NCBI GenBank assembly: GCA_963693085.1
Contig: OY856409.1
Location: 663,305,591-663,369,590 of the forward strand
Length of the DNA stretch: 64,000 nt
Direction: 5' to 3'
From: Alisma plantago-aquatica
Taxonomy: Eukaryota; Streptophyta; Magnoliopsida; Alismatales; Alismataceae
Positions 56,597 to 64,000 of this stretch are shown piece after piece. Numbering within the stretch: position 1 is the stretch's first letter; each line of letters starts with the position of its first letter. Made by a program: the position numbers and the translations under genes. A model generated the notes under the pieces. It saw nothing but the letters and a program-made list of their open reading frames with translations, did no database searches and was not told where the DNA came from.

Positions 56597-58185
56597 TCAC
56601 TCCTGTGGTGGTGGAGGCGGGTACTGTGGAGCCGTAGGGTCCCACGAAGGATACTCCCCCTGGAAGCTTGGATCAAACTGGGCCCTGGGTGGAGGTTGTG
56701 GATAACCTCCAAAATAATTTTGGCTCCAATAGTAGTCATAGAAGGGCTCCTACTGCATCTCCATCCGATACAACCGATCATGTATCTGTTGTTGGTTGTC
56801 AAGGAGGAGGCGCTCATTCTCGAACATCGCCCTTTGGTTATCCAGTATCCAGTTCGTAGTGTCTTAAATACCGGTATACATCGCCATGTGCTGCTGCTGC
56901 GACTGCTGTATATCGTGCAGCATAGTGTACATGCCCTGCATGGAATAGACATCCTCGCTTGGCTCCGAGGGCGGCGGTGGTGGCAGAGTAGGATGAGATG
57001 ATGAAGATGCACTCGGATGCATCCGAGGACGCTTCTGTGGTGCCACTCGTGCTCGAAGAGGTGTAAATGCCTCCTCTTCCTCCTCAGCCGCGTCATCATT
57101 TCCGTCGTCGCCACGGTCGTTGCCGTCGTCTTCATCGGAGTCATCAACGGCTATGATTGGCCATCGAAAATGTTGAGCACCCTCGATATTGAAGACCTCA
57201 TCAGGCAACAAGCATTCTTGGTATGCATGGTTGATGTGGCAGTGCGCATACGCCAAACCATCTCGAAGAAGTAGGAGATTGGACCGGTGAAGATGCTGGA
57301 GGTTGACCTTGCTCCTAGTAGATAGGGAAGTAAGCTGAGAAAGATCCAGTCCAAGATAGATAGCCAATGGCGTGATCATCCCTCCAAAATGAATTGGCAT
57401 TTTTCTCGTACTCCGCTTCACGTCCAAAACTCATTGCAGAAAGAAAGCACCCCAGTTGCATTCTTGTTTCTTCAGGAGTTTATACAGAAAGAATAGGTCC
57501 GACCCCTGAAACTTGCTGAGGGCCATATCACCCGGAGCAAAAACTGTGGAACTGAGCATCCGGTGCAAGACCCGGACAAAAGGGTGCTCAAAATTGGCTA
57601 CCGCGGCATTGTGGTAGCTCACCGACTTTCCTGGCGGCACCGTCACCAGCTCGGCGAAGATTGCGTCATAGTCGGTGCAGTTGTCCGGCCGCCGATAGTC
57701 GTACTGGGAATGATTCCAGTTGAAGATCCCGTTGAATTGGCGAAGCGTGAGGGTGTAGTCGTGGTTGTACAGTCGAAAAGACACCCGGCCCTGGATCCAC
57801 TCGCGGTCGGTAGCTATGTTGTCGTTGGGCACGATGCAGACGTCCAGTGACGCCATGAATTCTGCCACCAATTCCTTGTACGTGGGCCAGTCACCGAAGA
57901 ACGGCGGCCATCTTGGTGAAATTCCAGTTCGCCAGGCCTTATTGGTGTGTGACGGGCCTGCCCATTCAGAACGTAGGCCAAGTTGGCCTCAAATCTGAGA
58001 TCTCGGATCATCTCCCGATCCACATACCGGGTGGGCTCTATCTTCCTCCGCATGATCTCCTCGTAGATCTTCCGGACCTCCGAGGAAGGATGGACAAGGC
58101 GGGGACGTGCGATCGATGATGGCGGTGGTGGCGCGAATTCCGGTGGAGTCGCGCGTGAAGAAGAAGCTCCGGTCACATTTACCAT
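56597..58185 (-). pseudogene. Third ORF of Athila-like element (plant transposon/Athila ORF1-type protein)
   Basis: It starts at the ATG ending at 58185 (MVNVTGASSSRATPPEFAPP), with a globular region including KIEPTRYVDREMIRDLRFEA. A frameshift lies near 57900. It continues as FMASLDVCIVPNDNIATDRE, RVSFRLYNHDYTLTLRQFNG, PFVRVLHRMLSSTVFAPGDM and MPIHFGGMITPLAIYLGLDL. Next come an acidic stretch (DDSDEDDGNDRGDDGNDDAA) and a Gln/Pro-rich tail. In-frame stops are at 57431, 56864 and about 56752. About 520 codons. It resembles the 'putative plant transposon protein' or Athila ORF1 group in Athila env-like positions. Function unknown; no signal peptide or membrane segment is seen. Confidence 0.72.
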
Positions 58186-58342
58186 GTTGGTGACGAGAAA
58201 TAGGGATCAGAAAGAGAGCTTGGTGAAGATTGGAGAGTTGAATCTCTTCTCGATGGAGACCTTCGCTCGTTGCTGCTCTTCTTCGGGCTTGGACGGCTCA
58301 GGGGAGTGCTCGGCGCAAAGGGAGGAGATCGCTCTGAAGGTG

Positions 58343-58377
58343 TGACGTCAACTGACGTAATGAATCTCCTTAAATAG
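58343..58377 (-). promoter_or_regulatory. Candidate internal promoter: TATA-like box and tandem TGACGT
   Basis: Minus-strand CTATTTAAG (58369-58377) lies about 185 bp upstream of the third ORF's ATG. Tandem TGACGTAA/TGACGTCA-type sites (58353-58360 and the palindrome TGACGTCA at 58343-58350) follow. More TGACGTG(G/T) sites are at 58510, 58566 and 58611 on the plus strand. TGACG pairs resemble as-1 elements bound by plant TGA bZIP factors. Prediction from sequence only. Confidence 0.4.
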
Positions 58378-58402
58378 ACTTGGCCGGCGCCACTGTTGGC
58401 CC

Positions 58403-58936
58403 GTCAATACCATCGACGCGAGTCGATGGTATCGACACTAGTCGATGCTATCCGCCCCCATTGCGAGTATTGACGGTTGTCGATGGTTGGATCTTGAAAC
58501 CCGGATCGCTGACGTGTCGATACCATTAACATGGGTCGATGGTATCGACGCTTCACCCAGATCGATGACGTGGATGCTGCGATCGCCATTGATTCGTTCA
58601 CGCGGATTGGTGACGTGGATGGTCGATACCATCGACAAGACTCGATAGTATCGACTATCCTGATTAAGGTAAATCCTCGCGAGACCGGCCGCCGCCTTTT
58701 TCACTTGAAAGTGTCGATGGTATCGACTTCACTGAGTCGATATCTTCTATAAATCTTCAGAGATCTCGATGGTATCGACTGGCATGTCGATACCATCGAC
58801 CTTTATTTTTCGATTTGCCTGTAGGTCTGTCGATACCATCGACGAGGCCGTCGATGGTATCGACGCAGTGCGAAATCTGCAGTCGTCAATCTGTTCCATC
58901 GTCGATACCATCGACCAGTGCGTCGATAGTATCGAC
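58403..58936. repeat. Paired 15-bp palindromic sites, internal cluster upstream of third ORF
   Basis: Copies start at 58403, 58422, 58516, 58535, 58622, 58641, 58713, 58765, 58786, 58829, 58850, 58901 and 58922, with a weak one at 58441. Pair offsets are 19, 19, 19, 21, 21 and 21 bp. Most are exact GTCGATACCATCGAC or its complement. They sit immediately upstream (minus sense) of the TATA-like box and third ORF. Confidence 0.93.
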
Positions 58937-59117
58937 TCTGCCCCAGTCTGCACAAAGAACACACCGATCACGGTATCTTTTTTACATGAAAAACTAAGTA
59001 AAAAAAACAAATTAAACTATGGATGTAAATGAACTAAACTAAGGTACCAATGGTTGGGTTGCCTCCCAACAAGCGCCCTTGTTTAATGTCTTAGGCTAGA
59101 CGGCTTGAAGCTTTTTA
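58937..59117 (-). other. Protease-ORF3 spacer with conserved hairpin-like string
   Basis: Includes TTGGGTTGCCTCCCAACAAG (about 59053-59072), a GTTGGG/CCCAAC inverted repeat. Similar strings are common in Athila-type elements as I recall. RT to integrase would normally occupy this position but nothing of them remains. Confidence 0.5.
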
Positions 59118-59726
59118 TCAACTTGGTACCTTGGAGAAGGTACTCAATGAATCGTGCGGCAACTTGAACTCCACGCGATCTTGACCTATCCCCAACGTCA
59201 GCGTACCTCTCCCAATTGCAGTGACTACGTCAGCCGTTGCTTGAAACGGCCTACCTAGAAGCATCTCGCAACTCTTAAGCTGCGGCATATCCATGATTAC
59301 AAAGTCCACAGGAAAAATGAATTTGTCCACTTTGACAAGAACATTCTCACAAACGCCATGTGGCCTTACAATAGATCCATCTGCTAATTCAACGGTTGCC
59401 GCTGATTTCTTTATGTCGTGTAACCCAAGCTTTTTAAATGTGGACAACGACATGAGATTTATGCTCTCTCCCGAATCACATTGAGCTCGTGGGAAGTGTC
59501 GATCACCTATTGAACATGGAATATAAAAACTCCCCGGGTCTTTCTTCTTCTCTGGTAAACTCCCAAGGATGATTGAGCTCACCATTTCATTCATCCGGCA
59601 TACATCAGTATCTTTGATCCGCCTCTTTTTGTTGATTATTTCTTTAATAAATATCCCATAGGCGGGGACCTTCTCAATCATTTCTACCAACAGAATGTTG
59701 ATATGTAGTTTTATGAAAATCTCCAA
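59118..59726 (-). pseudogene. Aspartic protease (retropepsin), Athila-like
   Basis: Begins MEIFIKLHINILLVEMIEKV and KVPAYGIFIKEIINKKRRI (the pre-protease segment of Athila polyproteins). The retropepsin domain follows: IPCSIGDRHFPRAQCDSGES (catalytic Asp in DSG), INLMSLSTFKKLGL, TVELADGSIVRPHGVCENVL, FPVDFVIMDM and MLLGRPFQATADVV. It ends at 59118. The frame itself is open and the active-site residues are present, but it is one frame off from gag (junction near 59711-59726). It is either a decayed fusion or a natural shift. Confidence 0.85.
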
Positions 59727-61450
59727 AATTTTCTATAATGCCTGTGCTCCTTCTTCGGCTTTGGTATGTCCAGATTTGACACAACTGCCGCATTAACATG
59801 CTTATGAGGTGGCACATATGAACTTTTCGGGGCCAGCTCCCCTAAGCTTTCTTCAATGATTCCCTCTGGCGTGGACTTTGTCGGAACATCATCAACATGT
59901 ATAACTTGCTGTGGATCCTCTCTCACAATAGATGTATCTGCACCTTGACAAACGACCTTCACTTTCTCTTCTTGCCTAGGCGGGGATGCAACCATCATGG
60001 GCTCTTGGCGGGTTTTCCTGAAAAGAGTGTTTCCGCCCGGCAATCCATAATAAGTGCGAGGATACGGTATTGCCGGTGTCGCCTCCGTATCAAACCTCAT
60101 TTTGCTTTGATCCTTTGCTTCTGACACCTGGGATTCCTCCTCATTGCTTACCACAGACATGTACTTCACTTGATGGTGTGTTTGGGCCACATTTGCATTC
60201 TCGGCCGGTTTCTGCTGGTTGGCGTGCTTGATGGCCGCCACTTCACTTGAAAACTGAGCCACGGTGGTTTCCAATGCCCGCATCTGTGCTCCATGTCTTT
60301 GTAGCGTCTGCCCAAATTTGGTTAAAATATCACCTTGAGATTGCAATTGCTTACCAAACATAGCCATCATTTCCTGATTTTGCTGCACCATTTGACTAAG
60401 TAATTCGGTGCTCTTATGCTCAGCTCTCGGTTGTGGCTTTGTCTCTGAATCTTGTTGGAAATTATTAGGATCCTTTCAGGAGAACTTTTTGTCTCTCCTC
60501 CATGCATAGTCATTGTTTCTGTAGCCCTGTTGTTGCATGAATTTGACTTGGGCTTCCTCATCCTCATATGCATCATCCTCCTTTGCTAGCAGTTTCTTTG
60601 CGAGAAGATCCATCTTCTCATTCAGATTCTTTATCGCCTTAGATTCTCCTACTGCTCGGACCTGCTCCACGGCTCCTCTTTCACCCCATGATTGTTTCCT
60701 AGCCATGTTCTTTAATATCTCCCAACACCTGGTGTCTGTATTGTTCAGAAAGAATCCTGACCCAGCTGAATCCATGTTACTCCTATCGCGCTGGGAGAGA
60801 GCAAAATAGAAGATCTTTACTTGTGTTTCTTTATCCAGCCTGTGATGCGGGCACCGTCTCAGCATGACCTGAAATCTCTCCCAGGTCTCAGAATATGTCT
60901 CACCTGCCTGTTGGGTAAAGTTATGGATCTTCCTGATCATGTCGTTGGTCTTCTCAGGAGGAAAGAACCTCTCAAAGAAAACCTCCACCATATGGTCCCA
61001 GGACTCCACAAACTCATCATCTAAATTGTGTAGCCATTCTCGCGCGGCTCCTGCCAATGAACTAGGGAAAAGCTTAAGATAAAGTGTATCCTCTGGAAAC
61101 CTGTCGATTTTAACCATGTCACAGTTCTCCACAAACTGGCTTATGTGCGCGACGGGATCCTCATTCTTGAGCCCATGAAAAGCATTCGACTTCACCAGAT
61201 TTATCAACGCCGGATCAATCTTATAAGTAGGTATGTTGACTGCCTGCTTCTTTATAGGCCCTTTTGAAGCTGATGAGGAAGAGGCCTTGATCTTCTCCCA
61301 TATAGTCTGTGGCTCGGCCATCTCTTCCTGTTCAAGTACGGAATCTACCTCTTCTTGTTGCTCTTGCTTGTGATAATCCTTGTCCTCAGGTCCCGTCAGC
61401 GGAACCTCGGGTGCGCGACCTGCGTAGTCAGTACTACGCGTCTGTACCAT
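59711..61450 (-). pseudogene. Gag, Athila-like, nearly intact
   Basis: ATG at 61450 (MVQTRSTDYAGRAPEV). The capsid domain includes INLVKSNAFHGLKNEDPVAH, LYLKLFPSSLAGAAREWLHN, FFERFFPPEKTNDMIRKIHN, QQAGETYSETWERFQVMLRR and QVKIFYFALSQRDRSNMDSA. One in-frame TGA (60476-60478, most simply a CGA-to-TGA change) interrupts it. The same frame continues to 59711 through a Gln-rich coiled-coil region (MVQQNQEMMAMFGKQLQSQG) and a linker. Total about 580 codons. No zinc knuckle is seen. It would form the particle for an element mobilised by another element's polymerase. Confidence 0.88.
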
Positions 61451-61615
61451 GCACAGTACCTGAAATAAGAAAATTCAAGTTCAGTACAGTGCTATGACGA
61501 GTATAAAAATTATCGAACAATTTAGAAATATTTGAAGTTGTTTCAAACTGGAAAAAAAATAATGTGGCCCAGAATGGCCGCTCGTAGCACTCAAAGTGCC
61601 AATAAATTGCCGTAT

Positions 61616-61632
61616 CCCCGACAACGGTGCCA
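61616..61632 (-). other. Primer binding site, tRNA-Asp type
   Basis: Minus strand TGGCACCGTTGTCGGGG, close to the Athila/Tat tRNA-Asp site, 6 bp from the LTR edge at 61639. Confidence 0.85.
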
Positions 61633-61638
61633 AAAACT

Positions 61639-62414
61639 TGACGCAATTTTACCGTGCGTATAAACGCAAGTGAACGCGTCGAGTAGTACAGGCCTTTGTG
61701 AGGCCCGAGTCGAACTCAGGGATACGTGCAATCGTCGGGGACTCCTACTAACTACTCACGATCATCTAAACCGATTAACAAGTTGAGAGTTGTTGTTGAA
61801 AATAAAGGAAAAATAAAAACAAAACAAAAGAAGCAATCAGTTAAATGTTGGTTTAATCAATTCAAAAGGGTATCTTTAGGATTGCGGTTTCACCACGGGT
61901 TTTCATTGTATTAAATTCTATATAGCTACTCAATTTTATCTCTTTATCCGGGTAGTGGCCTGAAAACATAATTGCCCACTGTCGTGGTGCAATTCACTAC
62001 CTAAGCTTAGGTCGGTTCCACCGTCGTAGTAACCTATACCCTAAACTAGGTGCATTATGAACGATCTCTCAGTTTCCACCATTAATTTTACACTGCCTTG
62101 TTCCAGGGATTTATCGATTAATGTAGATTTCGTCTCTTTTCAGCCGTTAATCCTTCTTTCAAAGTGATTAAGGGCATTGGGTTATTATTATGGTGATCAA
62201 GCATAACAATATATTGAGAACACAAAACTATACCACGGATTTAAGAGATAAGATATGAATCACTATTGTAAAATCGCCATACAATGAATTCCCGGGCTAC
62301 TCCCGGTCCTAAAGATAAAGGGGATTAGCCCCGCATATTCATCTTACACAAGTACATGGTAGAAATAGGGGAAAACATTTGAAAACGTGAGATGAAAGGG
62401 AAAACCCCTAAACG
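61639..62414 (-). repeat. 5' LTR of the non-autonomous element (partial, cut by copia insertion)
   Basis: Starts TGACGCAATTTTACC on the plus strand and matches 53417-54193. Similarity ends at 62414, where a SIRE-like LTR (TGTTGGC...) begins. The rest, including any palindrome cluster, should lie beyond the copia element outside the window. Confidence 0.9.
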
Positions 62415-62761
62415 TGTTGGCTAAATGGACATCTATAAATCCCTTTGTTTCGATGATGACAAACATTTCATTCTTATTAGTCTAACAAGCTACTTGAGTG
62501 TGCAGGACTAAGCAGGATGACAAAGTAGCAAGGGAAAATCCAAGAGCTTACTTAGTTATATTTTCATGCAATGTAATCAATATTGTAAAACTTGTACAAA
62601 TATATATAATGTACAAGTACTTAGATTTGCATGTAAATCAAGCGTTAGATTTTCCCTAGCCAAACACCATAGTTAGACATGTCATCCCATTTAATTAGGA
62701 TCACCTTTTCACACTCACACATATAATTAATGCTTAAATTGAAACCTTGAAACAGGATCAT

Positions 62762-62954
62762 TCTCGGTCGACAAACTCCTCGACCGAGACACTCTCGGTC
62801 GACCATCTTCTCGACCGAGAAAGATCCAAAGTAGCCGTTAGACACAACAGACAAAGTAGTTGGCAGTTGCAAATGAACGTTAATCCAGAGAGCCTGTCAG
62901 TCGACAAAACTTCGACCGAGTAGGTGTCTCGGTCGACCATTCCTCGACCGAGAT
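62762..62954. repeat. Three TCTCGGTCGA...TCGACCGAGA hairpins in LTR
   Basis: Perfect 10-bp arms at 62762-62771/62780-62789, 62793-62802/62811-62820 and 62928-62937/62945-62954, with 7-8 nt loops. A decayed fourth (GTCGACAAAACTTCGACCGAG) is at 62901-62921. They lie upstream of the TATA box. Confidence 0.9.
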
Positions 62955-63088
62955 GGTCTCTGACAGCAACTGCAGAATAAATTAATTAGCCGTTGTTAAA
63001 GCAACAACTTTGTACCTAACGGCTAGTTAAGCACTTAGAAACCCCTAGAAGTTGTCTAGAACGTCCTTAAGCATACTTAGGCCATTCC

Positions 63089-63097
63089 TATAAATAG
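63089..63097 (+). promoter_or_regulatory. TATA box in SIRE-like LTR
   Basis: TATAAATAG, about 135 bp downstream of the last hairpin. Confidence 0.6.
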
Positions 63098-63530
63098 GAC
63101 AAGCCATAGGACACTAGTACTCACTTGTTACACTTGAGAATACACTTGAGCATACTTGAGCAATCTTTTGCAAGCAATTTGAGCACTATGATCATTGGCC
63201 TACATTCTCCTTAGCTCAATCTCGTGTCCTATAGGCTAGATTCTCCTACCCACAGCAATTACAAGTTCACATACTTGGCTAGGAGATCTTACGCTTGATC
63301 TAGACATATCAAGCCTCGGGCTTAAAGGATAAGTTGTAATTTCTCTATTTCTTTCTTGTTCCTATTTATTCTTTGTACTCTCCTTGCTACTCCTAGGGTT
63401 GGAGGCTGCGGATTGGAGAGGGTTGACTTCTCGGAGGAGAAGGGGACTTCAAGCTACTTCAAGAAGGCTATCGCACGGGAAGCTACTTCAGAAGGCTGGT
63501 GCAACGGGAGTTGGTGCATCTACTTCAAGG

Positions 63531-63598
63531 GAAGGCTGCTTCGAGTTGGGCGATTACTTCTAGGTGAAGGCTGCTTCGAGTTGGGCGATTACTTCTAG
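63531..63598. repeat. 33-bp direct repeat, 35-bp period
   Basis: Two identical 33-bp copies, 63531-63563 and 63566-63598 (start GAAGGCTGCTTCGAG, end GATTACTTCTAG), separated by GT. Confidence 0.95.
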
Positions 63599-63616
63599 AC
63601 CTTTTGTACATCTCAA

Positions 63617-64000
63617 GGGTATACTCATAATTTTTCTGCTCCACGTACCCCACAACAAAATGGTATAGTTGAACGAAAAAATCGATCTCTACAGGAAATG
63701 GCTAGGACCATGATGCTTGAACACAACACACCTAAAACCTTTTGGGCTGAAGCTGTAAACACTGCTTGTTATGTGCTTAATAGAGTAACTGTTCACTCTC
63801 ATTTGAAGAAAACTCCATATGAAATATTACACTCTAAGAAACCTAGAGTTGACTATTTTCATACTTTTGGCTCCACATGTTACATTCTAAATACCAAAGA
63901 TGATAGAGACAAATTTGATTCAAAATCACACAAAGCATTCTTCTTGGGATATTCCACTTCTAGCAAAGCCTTTAGAGTATATAACACTATCTCTAGGAAA
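63617..64000 (+). pseudogene. Copia integrase, second half (SIRE-like; 5' deleted, continues past window)
   Basis: An open frame of 128 codons with no stop: THNFSAPRTPQQNGIVERKN (catalytic Glu region), RTMMLEHNTPKTFWAEAVNT, ACYVLNRVTVHSHLKKTPYE, VDYFHTFGSTCYILNTKDDR and SHKAFFLGYSTSSKAFRVYN. These match the conserved SIRE/Maximus integrase order. The first two catalytic Asp residues are lost in the deletion, and no start codon or leader precedes it. The good frame suggests the 3' part may be well preserved. Confidence 0.88.

Larger units (their letters stand above)
53417..62414 (-). mobile_element. Non-autonomous Athila-like element: gag-protease plus third ORF, no RT/RNase H/integrase
   Basis: On the minus strand: 5' LTR (61639-62414, continuing past a copia insertion outside the window), tRNA-Asp-type primer site, gag (61450-59711), protease (59726-59118), a 0.9 kb non-coding region with palindromic sites, a third ORF (58185-56597), an internal polypurine tract, a 1.5 kb non-coding region, the terminal polypurine tract and the 3' LTR (53417-55019). 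The 5' and 3' LTR overlap shows about 20-25 differences in 775 bp by eye, so this is among the younger insertions here. The polymerase module is absent altogether. Confidence 0.88.
62415..63606 (+). repeat. SIRE-like 5' LTR (3' end lost at deletion)
   Basis: It carries three CTCGGTCGA hairpins (62762-62954), TATAAATAG (63089-63097) and a 35-bp tandem duplication (63531-63598). No CA end or primer site is found before the integrase sequence, so the true LTR end is probably deleted. Confidence 0.7.
62415..64000 (+). mobile_element. SIRE-like Ty1/copia element with internal deletion (runs off window)
   Basis: An LTR starting TGTTGGCTAAATGGACATC and containing TTTCGATGATGACAAACATT (typical of SIRE LTR starts) is joined near 63606-63616 directly to the second half of integrase. 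The primer site, gag, protease and N-terminal integrase are missing. It is inserted in the 5' LTR of the Athila-like element. The open integrase frame and sharp junction suggest a younger insertion. Confidence 0.82.

Noticed and set aside
56545..57147. 200-residue minus-strand frame, His/Arg/Thr-rich
   Set aside because: Shadow of the third ORF in another frame; the family-like protein runs through 58185-56597 with stops in the neighbouring frame.
54456..58936. Regularly spaced palindromic repeats as a CRISPR-like array
   Set aside because: Repeats are 15 bp with 4-6 bp within-pair gaps and irregular gaps between pairs, no unique 30-bp spacers, no cas genes, and a plant retrotransposon context.

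Overview
The window is from a plant nuclear genome, almost certainly a flowering plant. It is AT-rich, has no bacterial-style gene packing, and is filled with LTR retrotransposons of typical angiosperm lineages: Ty3/gypsy Athila-like, Tat/Ogre-like and chromodomain-bearing Tekay/Del-like elements, and Ty1/copia SIRE-like, Ale-like and other elements. I found no intact host gene, tRNA gene, rRNA gene or CRISPR array. Nearly every coding stretch is a retrotransposon gag or pol remnant carrying stops and frameshifts. The species cannot be named from the sequence.

Layout, left to right. 1-4533: 5' part of a minus-strand Athila-like element (protease and gag remnants, tRNA-Asp-type primer site, 2.4 kb LTR). 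4534-45244: one copia family arranged as internal region - LTR - internal region - LTR - 87 bp internal remnant - LTR, broken by three later insertions. These are a gag-only SIRE-like element on the minus strand (8218-15006), a minus-strand gypsy deletion derivative (15544-20462), and a full-length 13.5 kb Tekay/Del-like chromovirus on the plus strand (24339-37840, perfect 5-bp target duplication CTTTG). 45245-50223: 5' part of a minus-strand Tat/Ogre-like element with a repeat-rich leader. About 50690-52110: 3' end of a small Ale-like copia element. 52110-53416: unassigned DNA with a possible tRNA-derived SINE. 53417-62414: a minus-strand Athila-like non-autonomous element that keeps gag-protease and a third ORF but has no reverse transcriptase, RNase H or integrase. 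62415-64000: a SIRE-like copia element inserted in the previous element's 5' LTR, with its LTR fused by deletion to the middle of integrase.

The most unusual signal is shared by unrelated families. LTRs (and some leaders) carry arrays of short inverted-repeat sites whose sequence differs from family to family. The clearest case is the non-autonomous element at 53417-62414. A 15-bp near-palindrome (GTCGATACCATCGAC or its complement) occurs about 25 times, nearly always as pairs whose starts are 19-21 bp apart. There are exactly two clusters, one in the LTR and one just upstream of the third ORF beside a TATA-like box and TGACGT motifs. This looks like a paired-site regulatory or hairpin module acquired separately by several retrotransposon families.

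All calls come from reading the sequence and from general knowledge of family hallmarks. No database search was run. LTR ends were placed by eye from TG...CA termini, primer sites, polypurine tracts and target duplications; where these were degraded the boundary is approximate and the entry says so.
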